Below, one piece after another: positions 50,825-58,923 of a stretch of 64,000 nucleotides of DNA; the stretch's first letter is position 1; the number at the start of each line of letters is the position of its first letter. The DNA comes from Streptomyces sp. NBC_01429 (GTDB lineage: Bacteria; Actinomycetota; Actinomycetes; Streptomycetales; Streptomycetaceae): contig NZ_CP109599.1 in assembly GCF_036231945.1 (NCBI RefSeq), forward strand, positions 496,001 through 560,000. Reading direction: 5' to 3'. Both the position numbers and the translations under genes were made by a program. The notes beneath the pieces are model-generated. The model had not been told where the DNA came from. It searched no databases and was given only the letters and a program-made list of their open reading frames with translations.

Positions 50825-52149
50825 CCCTCACCCACCCGAAAATCGCGTTCATCGGCGCCGGAAGCGTCGTCTTCACCCAGGGCCTGCTGGCCGACCTCTT
50901 CGCCTTCCCCGAGCTGCGGGGCGCCCATATCGCCCTGCACGACATCGACAGCGAGCGGCTCGACACCGCCCACGGCGCCGCGCGCCACATCGCGGACCGG
51001 CTGATCGGACCCGGCGGCGCCACACCGCGCATCACGGCCCACGCCGAGCGCCGCGCGGCCCTCCAGGACGCCGACTTCGTCATCAACATCGTCCAGGTCG
51101 GCATGGGCGAGTCGACCCGTACCGACTTCGACGTCCCCGCCCGCCACGGCCTGCGCCAGACCATCGCCGACACCCTCGGCGTGGGCGGGATCTTCCGCGC
51201 GCTGCGCACCTTCCCGCTGCTCAAGTCGCTGGGCGAGGACATCACCGAGGTCTGCCCCGACGCCTGGCTGCTCAACTACACGAACCCCATGGCGATGAAC
51301 GTCCAGTACCTCACGCGCGCCACCGGGCTGACCCGCGTCGTCGGCCTGTGCCACTCGGTGTACTGGACCATCCGCGACCTCTCGGACCTGCTGGGCGTCC
51401 CGCACCAGGAGGTCACCTACCGGGCCGCCGGAGTCAACCACCAGGCGTGGGTGCTGCGTCTCGAACACGGGGGAACCGACCTCTACCCGCGGCTGGACGA
51501 GCTGATCGCACAGGACCCGCAGCTGCGGCGCCGGGTGCGCGTCGACATGTACCGCCGCCTCGGCTACTACCCGACCGAGACGAGCGAGCACTCCGCCGAG
51601 TACGTCCCCTGGTATCTGCACCACGACAGCGAGATCGAGCGGCTGCGCCTGCCCGTCGGCGCCTACCTCGGCATCGTCGACGAGAACGTCGCCGAGTACG
51701 AGAAGACCCGCGACGCGCTGGCCTCCGGGACGCCGCTGGCCGTCGAGGGCACCATGGAGTACGCCCCCCAGATCATCCACAGCATCACGACCGGCACGCC
51801 CCGCACGGTCTACGGCAACGTCCCCAACCACGGGCTGATCGACAATCTGCCGTCGACCGGAACCGTCGAAGTCCCCTGCCTGGTCGACGGCCTGGGCGTG
51901 CAGCCGACCCGGGCCGGCGCGCTGCCCGCGCAGTGCGCCGCGCTCAACCGGGGGTATCTGAGCATGAACGAGCTGGTCGTGCGGGCAGCAATCGAGGATG
52001 ACCCCCGGTCCATCCGGCAGGCGGCCATGGCCGACCCCGCCACCGCGGCAGCCTTGCCCGTCGAGCGCATCTGGGACCTGTGCGACGACATGGTGCGCGC
52101 CCACGCGAAGCTGCTCCAGCCTTCGCTGCGCGCGACGCTCGGCCACTGA
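50821..52149 (+). CDS. GH4 alpha-galactosidase-like NAD/Mn-dependent glycosidase
   Basis: GH4 enzyme of 442 residues. The N-terminal Rossmann motif is FIGAGSVVFTQGLL, and the metal site includes Cys in VGLCHSVYW and His in AGVNHQAW, the pattern of MelA-type alpha-galactosidases rather than 6-phospho-beta-glucosidases. NYTNPMAMN is conserved. Cytoplasmic; it should release terminal alpha-linked galactose or galactosamine-type residues from imported oligosaccharides by the oxidation-elimination mechanism. Overlaps the kinase stop. Confidence 0.9.
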   Translation: MTLTHPKIAFIGAGSVVFTQGLLADLFAFPELRGAHIALHDIDSERLDTAHGAARHIADRLIGPGGATPRITAHAERRAALQDADFVINIVQVGMGESTRTDFDVPARHGLRQTIADTLGVGGIFRALRTFPLLKSLGEDITEVCPDAWLLNYTNPMAMNVQYLTRATGLTRVVGLCHSVYWTIRDLSDLLGVPHQEVTYRAAGVNHQAWVLRLEHGGTDLYPRLDELIAQDPQLRRRVRVDMYRRLGYYPTETSEHSAEYVPWYLHHDSEIERLRLPVGAYLGIVDENVAEYEKTRDALASGTPLAVEGTMEYAPQIIHSITTGTPRTVYGNVPNHGLIDNLPSTGTVEVPCLVDGLGVQPTRAGALPAQCAALNRGYLSMNELVVRAAIEDDPRSIRQAAMADPATAAALPVERIWDLCDDMVRAHAKLLQPSLRATLGH

Positions 52150-52235
52150 TCCGGCCCGCCCGTACCCGTACCCGTACCCGGATCCCCCTCTCGCCTCCCC
52201 GCGCCCGCGTGGCGCGCTCACCCCATCGGAGAACC

Positions 52236-53129
52236 ATGTCTGAGCAGTTCACCAGCCAAGAGATCGCTTCCCAGCCGGACTGCTGGGAGCGCGTCATCAA
52301 GGAGCTTCCCCAGCACTCCGCGGCCCTGCCCGCCCCCGGCGAGCGCGTGGCCGTCATCGGCTGCGGCACCTCGCTGTTCATGGCGCAGTCGTACGCGCAC
52401 CTCCGGGAGGAGGCCGGGCTCGGGCTGACGGACGCGTTCCCGGCCTCGGAGGTGCGGCCGAACCGCGCGTACGACCGGGTGCTGGCCCTGACCAGGTCCG
52501 GCACCACCACCGAAGTGCTCTCCGCGCTCGACCAGTTCGCCCCCAGCGTCCGTACGACCGTGATCACCGCGGTCGGTGACTCGCCGGCCGCCGCCGTCGC
52601 GGACGACGTGATCTGCCTGGACTACGCGGACGAGCGCTCCGTCGTCCAGACCCGCTTCCCCACCACCCAGCTGCTGCTGCTCCGCGCCCACCTGGGCGAG
52701 AGCACCGTACGCGCGCTCGCCGATGTCACCACCGCCCTCACCGCCGAGATCGAGCCCGAACTGCTCGGGGCCGGGCAGATCTCCTTCCTCGGCTCCGGGT
52801 GGAGCGTCGGAATCGCGGCCGAGGCGGCGCTGAAGGTACGGGAGGCCGCGGCCTGGTGGACCGAGTCGTACTCCTTCATGGAGTACCGCCACGGTCCCAT
52901 CGCGGTGGCGGCGCCGGGCCGCGCCGTCTGGGGGCTCTCCTCGCTGCCCGGGCCGCTGGCCGACCAGATCGGCGCCACGGGCGCCCATCTGCGCCAAGGG
53001 AGCCTCGACCCGCTGGCCGAACTCGTCGTCGTCCAGCGGCTCGCGGTCGAACTGGCCACCTCGGCGGGGCGCGACCCCGACCGGCCGACGCATCTGACCC
53101 GCTCGGTGGTGCTGGAACAGAACGGCTGA
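52236..53129 (+). CDS. SIS-domain aminosugar isomerase/deaminase, AgaS-like
   Basis: Double-SIS protein of 297 residues related to the isomerase half of GlmS and to AgaS. Motifs: VIGCGTSLFMAQSYA and TRSGTTTEVLSAL in the first SIS domain, FLGSGWSVGIAAEAALKVRE and ESYSFMEYRHGP in the second. AgaS converts galactosamine 6-phosphate to tagatose 6-phosphate plus ammonia. Next to a tagatose-bisphosphate-type aldolase this is the likely reaction; glucosamine-6-phosphate deamination is the alternative. GGAG precedes ATG 52236. Confidence 0.85.
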   Translation: MSEQFTSQEIASQPDCWERVIKELPQHSAALPAPGERVAVIGCGTSLFMAQSYAHLREEAGLGLTDAFPASEVRPNRAYDRVLALTRSGTTTEVLSALDQFAPSVRTTVITAVGDSPAAAVADDVICLDYADERSVVQTRFPTTQLLLLRAHLGESTVRALADVTTALTAEIEPELLGAGQISFLGSGWSVGIAAEAALKVREAAAWWTESYSFMEYRHGPIAVAAPGRAVWGLSSLPGPLADQIGATGAHLRQGSLDPLAELVVVQRLAVELATSAGRDPDRPTHLTRSVVLEQNG

Positions 53130-53184
53130 TACCCCCCGGCCCGCTGTCCCCCCTCCGCCCTCCGTCCTTCACGGGAAGCAGACC

Positions 53185-54060
53185 ATGCCACTCGTCCCCA
53201 CCGGCGACATCATCAGCGAGGCGGCGCACGGCGTCGGCGCGTTCAATGTCGTCCTCCTCGAACAGCTAGAGGCCGTCCTCGCGGGCGCCGAAGAGGCGAA
53301 CGAACCCGTCATCGTCCAGATCAGCGAGAACGCCGTCGCCTACCGGGGCGCTCTCGGACCGCTCGCCGCCGCCGCGCACGAGGCCATCGCCTCGGTCTCC
53401 GTACCCGTCGCCCTGCACCTGGACCACGCGACCAGGACCGACCTGATCAAGGAGGCGGTCGAACGCGGCTTCACCTCCGTGATGTACGACGGCGCCCACC
53501 TGCCCTGGGAGGAGAACGTCGCCCGTACCCACGAGATGAGCGAGTGGTGTCACGGGCGCGGGGTGTGGGTCGAGGCGGAACTCGGCGCGATCGGCGGCAA
53601 GGACGGCGCCCATACCCCCGGGGTACGGACGGATCCGGGCGAGGCGGCCCGGTTCGTCGGCGACACCGGGGTCGACGCGCTCGCCGTCGCGGTCGGGTCG
53701 TCCCATCAGATGACCCGCCGCACCGCGCGACTCGATCTGGACCTCATCCGCGAACTGCGCGCGGCGGTACCCGTTCCGCTGGTGCTGCACGGTTCGTCGG
53801 GGGTGGCGGACAGCAACCTCACCGCCGCCGTGCGCGCGGGGATGCGCAAGATCAATATCGCCACGCATCTCAACACCGTCTTCAGCGCGGCGGCGCGCAC
53901 CCGGCTCACCTCGCAGCCCCCGACCGTCGATCCGCGCGCCTATCTGCGGCCCGCGCGGGAGGCGATGGCCCAGGAGGTCGCCCGCCTGCTGCGGCTGCTC
54001 GGACGCGGACCGGACGGACAGCACGCGAGCGAGGGAACGCCTGACCGGGCTCACGGCTGA
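53185..54060 (+). CDS. class II tagatose/fructose-bisphosphate aldolase (GatY/KbaY-like)
   Basis: Zinc aldolase of 291 residues. N-terminal AHGVGAFNVVLLEQLEAVL, zinc ligand HLDHA near residue 75, MYDGAHLPWEENVARTHEM, VEAELGAIGGKDG, and LHGSSGVADSNL and INIATHLN near the C terminus. The order and size fit GatY/KbaY of the tagatose pathway. It would split tagatose 1,6-bisphosphate to glyceraldehyde 3-phosphate and dihydroxyacetone phosphate. Last gene of the operon, followed by a terminator. Confidence 0.9.
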   Translation: MPLVPTGDIISEAAHGVGAFNVVLLEQLEAVLAGAEEANEPVIVQISENAVAYRGALGPLAAAAHEAIASVSVPVALHLDHATRTDLIKEAVERGFTSVMYDGAHLPWEENVARTHEMSEWCHGRGVWVEAELGAIGGKDGAHTPGVRTDPGEAARFVGDTGVDALAVAVGSSHQMTRRTARLDLDLIRELRAAVPVPLVLHGSSGVADSNLTAAVRAGMRKINIATHLNTVFSAAARTRLTSQPPTVDPRAYLRPAREAMAQEVARLLRLLGRGPDGQHASEGTPDRAHG

Positions 54061-54067
54061 GTCACCG

Positions 54068-54114
54068 CCCCGGCCCTCGGTCCCGGCCCCAGCACGTCGG
54101 GACCGAGGCCGGGG
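54068..54114 (+). terminator. hairpin terminator of the galactosamine locus
   Basis: CCCCGGCCCTCGGTCCCG (54068-54085) pairs with 54098-54114 with a single bulged C, a 17-bp stem eight bases after the aldolase stop. Confidence 0.75.
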
Positions 54115-54164
54115 GCCGGGGGCATAAGCACCCCCATGTCGGATAAAGATCCACTCCATTATCT

Positions 54165-54185
54165 ACTTGCTTGACTCAAGTAAGT
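54165..54185. promoter_or_regulatory. 21-bp palindrome ACTTGCTTGAcTCAAGTAAGT, probable operator
   Basis: Ten-base arms around a central C with one mismatch; the core CTTGA-C-TCAAG is perfect. It lies in an AT-rich patch 68 bases before the SDR start. The form fits MarR- or TetR-type operators; the TetR gene downstream of the SDR is a candidate. Confidence 0.5.
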
Positions 54186-54252
54186 CGGCTGTGTTTGCCT
54201 GGCTCCCGTAGGCGCGGACGCCTTCACCCCCACGCAGGAAATGGAGCACACC

Positions 54253-55017
54253 ATGAGCAGCACGGGCCTTCAGGGACGCACCGCGGTGGTCACCGGAGCC
54301 GGGTCGGGAATCGGCCGCGCAGCGGCACTGATGTTCGCCCGGGAAGGCGCGCGGGTCCTGGTGGCGGACCTGAACCAGGAGGGCGCCGAGGAGACCGTCA
54401 GGACGATAGAGAGCGCGGGCGGCACGGCCCGCGCGGTGATCGGCGATCTCAGCGACCAGCGGGTGGTGGACCGGGTCGTCGCCACGGCGGTGGAGGAACT
54501 GGGCGGTCTGGACGTCCTGGTGAACAACGCCGGTGTCATGGACCGCATGTCGGCCCTCGACGAGACCGACGACGCCGAGTGGGAGCTGGTCATCAGGGTC
54601 AATCTGACCGCCCCGTTCCTGCTGACCCGCGCCGCCGTGCCGCACATGCTGGCGGCGGGGAGCGGCGCGATCGTGTTCACCGCGTCCGAGGCCGGGCTGC
54701 GGGGCAGCGCCGCCGGCGCCGCCTACACGGCCTCCAAGCACGGCATCGTGGGTCTGACGAAGTCCCTCGCCGTGATGTACCGGAGCCAGGGAATCCGTAC
54801 CAACGCGATCGCGCCCGGCGCCACCGCGACCGCCATCCAGGTCGACGCCCGCAAGGACGCGCGCGGCCCCGCCACCCTCGCCCCCCACCTCGGCCTCGCC
54901 GGCAAGGTGGCCGCGGCGGAGGAGCAGGCCGCCGCCATCGTCTTCCTCGCCTCCGACGCCGCCTCCAACATCAACGGCACCATCCTGCCCGTCGACAACG
55001 GCTGGTCCGCCATCTGA
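54253..55017 (+). CDS. short-chain dehydrogenase/reductase
   Basis: Classical SDR of 254 residues: cofactor motif TGAGSGIGRAA, NNAGVMD, catalytic Ser in FTASEAG and Tyr-x3-Lys in YTASKHG, C-terminal FLASDAASNINGTILPVDNG. NADP or NAD preference and substrate are unclear. ATG 54253 is preferred over ATG 54241 because GGAG at 54243-54246 is well spaced for it. Neighbours (TetR regulator, epoxide hydrolase) suggest detoxification or xenobiotic metabolism rather than the preceding sugar operon, from which a terminator separates it. Confidence 0.88.
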   Translation: MSSTGLQGRTAVVTGAGSGIGRAAALMFAREGARVLVADLNQEGAEETVRTIESAGGTARAVIGDLSDQRVVDRVVATAVEELGGLDVLVNNAGVMDRMSALDETDDAEWELVIRVNLTAPFLLTRAAVPHMLAAGSGAIVFTASEAGLRGSAAGAAYTASKHGIVGLTKSLAVMYRSQGIRTNAIAPGATATAIQVDARKDARGPATLAPHLGLAGKVAAAEEQAAAIVFLASDAASNINGTILPVDNGWSAI

Positions 55018-55157
55018 GAGGCCGCCGAGAAGTCCCGTCCCCCCGTCTCGCGCCGCCGGAGCGGGCGCGGGGGCCGGTTCACGGCGCTCCCCCGACGGCG
55101 CTCCCCCGGCGGCGGTCTCCGTGTGCGTACATCCGTTCCTAAGCACCCTCAGCGGGT

Positions 55158-55169
55158 GTACATTTGTAC
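55158..55169. promoter_or_regulatory. palindrome GTACATTTGTAC overlapping -10, TetR autoregulatory site
   Basis: Perfect GTACA-TT-TGTAC two bases before the TetR start. TACATT (55159-55164) within it is a fair -10, seven bases before the ATG, suggesting a leaderless message shut off by its own product. Confidence 0.5.
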
Positions 55170-55171
55170 GC

Positions 55172-55750
55172 ATGCAGCGTCATGAACCGTCGCCGAGGCC
55201 GCGCAGGAAGGATCCCGACCGCAGGGAACGCATCCTCGACGCCGCCCTGGACGTCCTCGCCGAGCACGGGGTGGCCGGCACCACGCATCGGCGGATCGCC
55301 GCCCACGCCGATGTCCCCCTGGGCTCCGTCACGTACCACTTCACCGGGCTGGCCGATCTTCGGGCCCAGGCCTTCGCGCGGTATGTCGAGGTCCAGTCCG
55401 CGGTGTTCAGGAACCTGTTCGCGCGCGTGGAAACACGCGAGCAGCTGATCGAGGCGCTGACCGACCTCGTACAGGAAGGACCGGCCCGGCACCGGAGCGC
55501 GGTCCTGGGATTCGAGCTTCGTCTGGCGGCGCTGCGCGACCCCGAACTGCGCGCGCTCACCGAGCGGTGGACGGCCGCCAGCCGGGCGGTGCTCAGCCGT
55601 TTCACCGATCCGGACAACGCCGCGCGCCTGGACGCGCTGCTCGAAGGCACGATCATGCACGTTCTGCTGTCCACCGCGCCCGAGCCGCGGGAGAGGACCC
55701 GCGCCGCGATCGACCGGACCCTCGGTCCGGTCAACGGGCCGTTCTCCTGA
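55172..55750 (+). CDS. TetR-family transcriptional regulator
   Basis: Regulator of 192 residues. N-terminal helix-turn-helix domain of about residues 15-65 with RRERILDAALDVLAEHGVAG, TTHRRIAAHADVPLGSVTYHF; the C-terminal ligand domain is TetR_C-like with AVLGFELRLAALRDPELR. It lies between the SDR and the epoxide hydrolase in the same direction and probably controls one or both. ATG 55172 was chosen for its fit to the -10 element and because upstream residues are not TetR-like. Confidence 0.88.
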   Translation: MQRHEPSPRPRRKDPDRRERILDAALDVLAEHGVAGTTHRRIAAHADVPLGSVTYHFTGLADLRAQAFARYVEVQSAVFRNLFARVETREQLIEALTDLVQEGPARHRSAVLGFELRLAALRDPELRALTERWTAASRAVLSRFTDPDNAARLDALLEGTIMHVLLSTAPEPRERTRAAIDRTLGPVNGPFS

Positions 55751-55838
55751 CAGGTACCCACGTCGCCGGAGAGAGTCGCGTCCGCTCCGTCCGGGTACGG
55801 CCGTCCACCACCCCTCACGGACCCTCATGGAGCAGCGC

Positions 55839-56969
55839 ATGACCGCCACCGAGCCCCTGATCCACGTCACCGACACCGAGCTGGACGAGCTGCGCTCACG
55901 CCTGCGCGCGACCCGCTGGCCGACCCCCTGGCCCCTCGACGGATGGGCGGCCGGCACCGACCCGGGCGAGCTGCGGCGGCTCGTCGCCCACTGGGCCGAC
56001 GCGTACGACTGGCGCGGTCACGAGGACGCCGTCAACGCGCTCCCGTCGCACTTCGCCGACATCGACGGCACCCCCGTGCACTATCTGCGCTTCGACGCGG
56101 AACACCCCGGCGCCCTGCCGATCGTGCTGAGCCACGGATGGCCGAGTACTTTCCTCGAACTGGTCTCTCTCGCCCGCAGGCTGGCCACCCCGTCCCGGTA
56201 CGGAGGCGCCGCCGAGGACGCGTTCACCGTCATCGTCCCGTCCCTGCCCGGGTTCGCGTTCTCCCCGCAGCGGCCCGTGCTGGACGGCCCGCCGACCCAT
56301 GAGCTGTGGCACCGGCTCATGCACGACCACCTCGGCTTCGCGCGCTACGCGGCGCACGGCGGCGATCTCGGCGCCGGCATCACCTCGCGGCTGGCGGCGG
56401 CGCACCCGGAGGCGCTCGCCGGGATCCATCTGCTGGCCATCGCCGACCCGAGCGGATACGACCCGTCGAGCGTCACACCGGAGGAGCGGGCGTATCTCGA
56501 CTCCGTCGCCACCTGGCTCTCCGACGAGGGCGGCTACCAGCACCAGCAGCGGACCCGGCCCGTGACCCTGAGCTACGGCCTGGCCGATTCGCCGACCGGG
56601 CTGCTCGCCTGGATCGTCGAGAAGTACCGCGCCTGGAGCGACTGCGACGGCGATCTGTCCACCCGCTTCAGCGACGACTTCGTGCTGACCCAGGCGTCCC
56701 TGTACTGGTTCACCCGCACCCTCTCGACGTCGTTGCGGCCCTATTACGAGTACGACCAGGGGCGCGCCCACCGCCTGGAGCGGGTGGACGTACCGACCGC
56801 GCTCGCCGTGTTCCCCGCCGACCTCGTCCAGCCGCCCCGCAGTTGGGCCGAGCGCACCTATCACGTCACCCGCTACACCCGGATGCCCCGGGGCGGTCAC
56901 TTCGCCGCGCACGAGGAACCCGAACTCCTCGCCGCCGACCTCACGGAATTCTTCCGCACGCTGCGCTGA
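55839..56969 (+). CDS. epoxide hydrolase (EHN domain plus alpha/beta fold)
   Basis: Epoxide hydrolase of 376 residues. N-terminal EHN segment about residues 5-105 (DELRSRLRATRWPTPW), then the alpha/beta core with oxyanion motif LSHGWPSTFLE, nucleophile Asp in AHGGDLGAGI near residue 175, and His in RGGHFAAHEEPELLA near the C terminus. Converts epoxides to diols; belongs to the microsomal EPHX1-like group common in actinomycetes. ATG 55839 has GGAG six bases upstream, better than ATG 55827. Role probably detoxification. Confidence 0.9.
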   Translation: MTATEPLIHVTDTELDELRSRLRATRWPTPWPLDGWAAGTDPGELRRLVAHWADAYDWRGHEDAVNALPSHFADIDGTPVHYLRFDAEHPGALPIVLSHGWPSTFLELVSLARRLATPSRYGGAAEDAFTVIVPSLPGFAFSPQRPVLDGPPTHELWHRLMHDHLGFARYAAHGGDLGAGITSRLAAAHPEALAGIHLLAIADPSGYDPSSVTPEERAYLDSVATWLSDEGGYQHQQRTRPVTLSYGLADSPTGLLAWIVEKYRAWSDCDGDLSTRFSDDFVLTQASLYWFTRTLSTSLRPYYEYDQGRAHRLERVDVPTALAVFPADLVQPPRSWAERTYHVTRYTRMPRGGHFAAHEEPELLAADLTEFFRTLR

Positions 56970-57062
56970 GCCGGGCCCGGCATCCCGGGTGCGCCCGGTA
57001 CCCAGCGGGCACCCGGCACCCAGCGTGCGCCCGGTACCCAGCGTGCGCCGAGCCCCCGCCCG

Positions 57063-57968
57063 TCAGGGAGCCGCTTCCCGGGAGCGAGGCGCGACGGCGC
57101 CCACCGCGACCGCGTTGGCCGCGACGATCGCGCCGATGGCCAGCCACGACGCCGCGTCGAGGTGCTGGCCGAGGACGAGCAGTCCGACCAGCCCGGCGAA
57201 CACCGGGTTGACGCTCATGAAGATCCCGAAGAAGTGGGCGGGGACCCGGCGCAGCGCGAGCAGATCGGCGAGGAAGGGGACGGCTGAGGACAGCACTCCC
57301 GCGGTCAGCGCGCACAGCAGGGCGCCGGCGGTGGGCGGGTGCAGCCACAGCACGGTGACGCCGGCGGGCAGGTAGAGCAGACCGGAGACGGCGGCGGCCG
57401 CGGCCGACCCCTGGAGTCCCGGCAGCCGCGCGCCCACGGTCCGGTTGAGCAGGATGTAGCAGCCCCAGCAGACGGCGGCGAGCAGGGCCAGGCCGATGCC
57501 GAGGTAGTCGGTGCTGGGCCGGGGACGGGTCAGCACCAGCACGGCCCCGGCGGCGACGACGGCACAGGCCAGGTCGGTACGGCGGCGGGATCCCGCCAGC
57601 GCCACCGCGAGCGGGCCGAGGAACTCCAGGGTGACCGCGAGGCCGAGGCCGATCCGGTCGATCGCCGTGTACAGCGCCAGGTTCATGGTCGCGAACACCA
57701 CGGCCAGCGCCAGCACCGGCCGCCACTGCGCGGCGGTGAACGCCCGCACCCCCGGCCGGCCGAAGCCCACCAGCACCACGGCGGCGACCCACTGGCGCAC
57801 CGCCACCACTCCCAGCGGGCCGAGTACCGGAAAGGCGAGCGCGGCGACGGACGCTCCGACCTGGTTGGACAGGCCGCTGCCCAGCATGAGGGCCGTCCCG
57901 GACCGGCGCGACGAAGCCGACCGGGACAGGCCGGGCGGTCCCTGCGGCCCGCGAGTATCTGTGGTCAT
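57063..57968 (-). CDS. EamA-family (RhtA-like) exporter
   Basis: Ten-helix drug/metabolite transporter of 301 residues with two EamA repeats. Features: GSGLSNQVGASVAALAFPVLG at helix 1, ATMNLALYTAIDRIGLGLAVTLEFLGPL at helices 3-4, the second repeat ending FMSVNPVFAGLVGLLVLGQ. It resembles RhtA threonine/homoserine exporters. Divergent from the LysR gene, which probably regulates it. Confidence 0.88.
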   Translation of the reverse strand: MTTDTRGPQGPPGLSRSASSRRSGTALMLGSGLSNQVGASVAALAFPVLGPLGVVAVRQWVAAVVLVGFGRPGVRAFTAAQWRPVLALAVVFATMNLALYTAIDRIGLGLAVTLEFLGPLAVALAGSRRRTDLACAVVAAGAVLVLTRPRPSTDYLGIGLALLAAVCWGCYILLNRTVGARLPGLQGSAAAAAVSGLLYLPAGVTVLWLHPPTAGALLCALTAGVLSSAVPFLADLLALRRVPAHFFGIFMSVNPVFAGLVGLLVLGQHLDAASWLAIGAIVAANAVAVGAVAPRSREAAP

Positions 57969-58023
57969 GCCACGACCCTCCGCCCCACGCGCACCCGCGC
58001 AAAATGAATGCGGCGCGCCATCT

Positions 58024-58057
58024 ATACGCTGAACACATGGATACGCTGGGCGCATGG
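58024..58057. repeat. 17-bp tandem duplication at the LysR start
   Basis: ATACGCTGAACACATGG (58024-58040) and ATACGCTGGGCGCATGG (58041-58057) agree at 14 of 17 positions. The second copy carries the LysR start codon. The pair lies in the divergent promoter region with the EamA gene and could act as direct-repeat half-sites. Confidence 0.6.
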
Positions 58058-58923
58058 ATCGACATGCGGAGCTGGAGCTGCGGCATCTGCGCTGCCTGGT
58101 CGCGATCGTCGACACGGGCAGCTTCACCGACGCCGGGATAGAGCTGGGCATCTCCCAGGCGTCGGTCTCGCGCACCCTGCTCGCGCTGGAACGGATCCTC
58201 GGCGTACGCCTGCTGCACCGCACCAGCCGTACGGTCACTCCCACCACCGCCGGCGTGCGGGTACTCGCCCGCGCCCGGCACCTGCTCACCGAGGCGGACG
58301 ACCTGGTGCGCGAGGCGACGACCGGCCACACGCGGCTGCGCATCGGGCACGCCTGGTCCGCGATGGGCCGGCACACGGCGGAGTTCCAGCGCCGCTGGCA
58401 CGCCCTGCACCCCGGCGTCGAACTCCAGCTGATCCGGCACAACACCTCGACCGGCGGTCTCGCCGAGGGCCTGTGCGACCTGGCCGTGGTGCGCGTCGCC
58501 GTCGACACCCGGCGCTACGCCCACGCCCTCGTGGGCCACGAGCCCCGTTGTGTCGCGCTCGCCTCCGACGATCCGTGGGCCGGGCGGCGCGGCGTACGTC
58601 TGGCGGAGGCGGGCGAGCGCACGTTGGTGGTGGATCTGCGTACCGGTACCACCACGCTGGATCTGTGGCCCGAGGGCGAGCGCCCGGCCGTGGAGTACAC
58701 GCACGACATCGACGACTGGCTGGCCGCCATCGCCACCGGCCGCTGCGTCGGGGTCACCCCGCGGGCCACCGCGGCCCAGTACCGGCGCGACGGCATCATC
58801 TACCGCCCGTTGCGCGACGCCGCTCCCGTCGCCGTCCATCTCATCTGGCGCCGGCAGGACCCCCACCCCGCCACCCGGGCCGCCGTCGCGCTGCTCACCG
58901 ACCTGTACCGCGCACACCCCTGA
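58054..58923 (+). CDS. LysR-family transcriptional regulator
   Basis: Regulator of 289 residues. Helix-turn-helix in the first 65 residues (LRHLRCLVAIVDTGSFTDAG, LGISQASVSRTLLALE), then a LysR substrate-binding domain (LRIGHAWSAMGRH, GLAEGLCDLAVVRV). Divergently arranged with the EamA exporter over 85 bases, the classical LysR-target layout. Its last 29 bases overlap the end of the convergent iron ABC ATPase gene. Confidence 0.88.
   Translation: MDRHAELELRHLRCLVAIVDTGSFTDAGIELGISQASVSRTLLALERILGVRLLHRTSRTVTPTTAGVRVLARARHLLTEADDLVREATTGHTRLRIGHAWSAMGRHTAEFQRRWHALHPGVELQLIRHNTSTGGLAEGLCDLAVVRVAVDTRRYAHALVGHEPRCVALASDDPWAGRRGVRLAEAGERTLVVDLRTGTTTLDLWPEGERPAVEYTHDIDDWLAAIATGRCVGVTPRATAAQYRRDGIIYRPLRDAAPVAVHLIWRRQDPHPATRAAVALLTDLYRAHP

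Noticed and set aside
52150..52190. CCCGTA tandem repeats before the SIS gene
   Set aside because: Only three to four short units of simple GC-rich sequence; nothing suggests a function beyond spacing.
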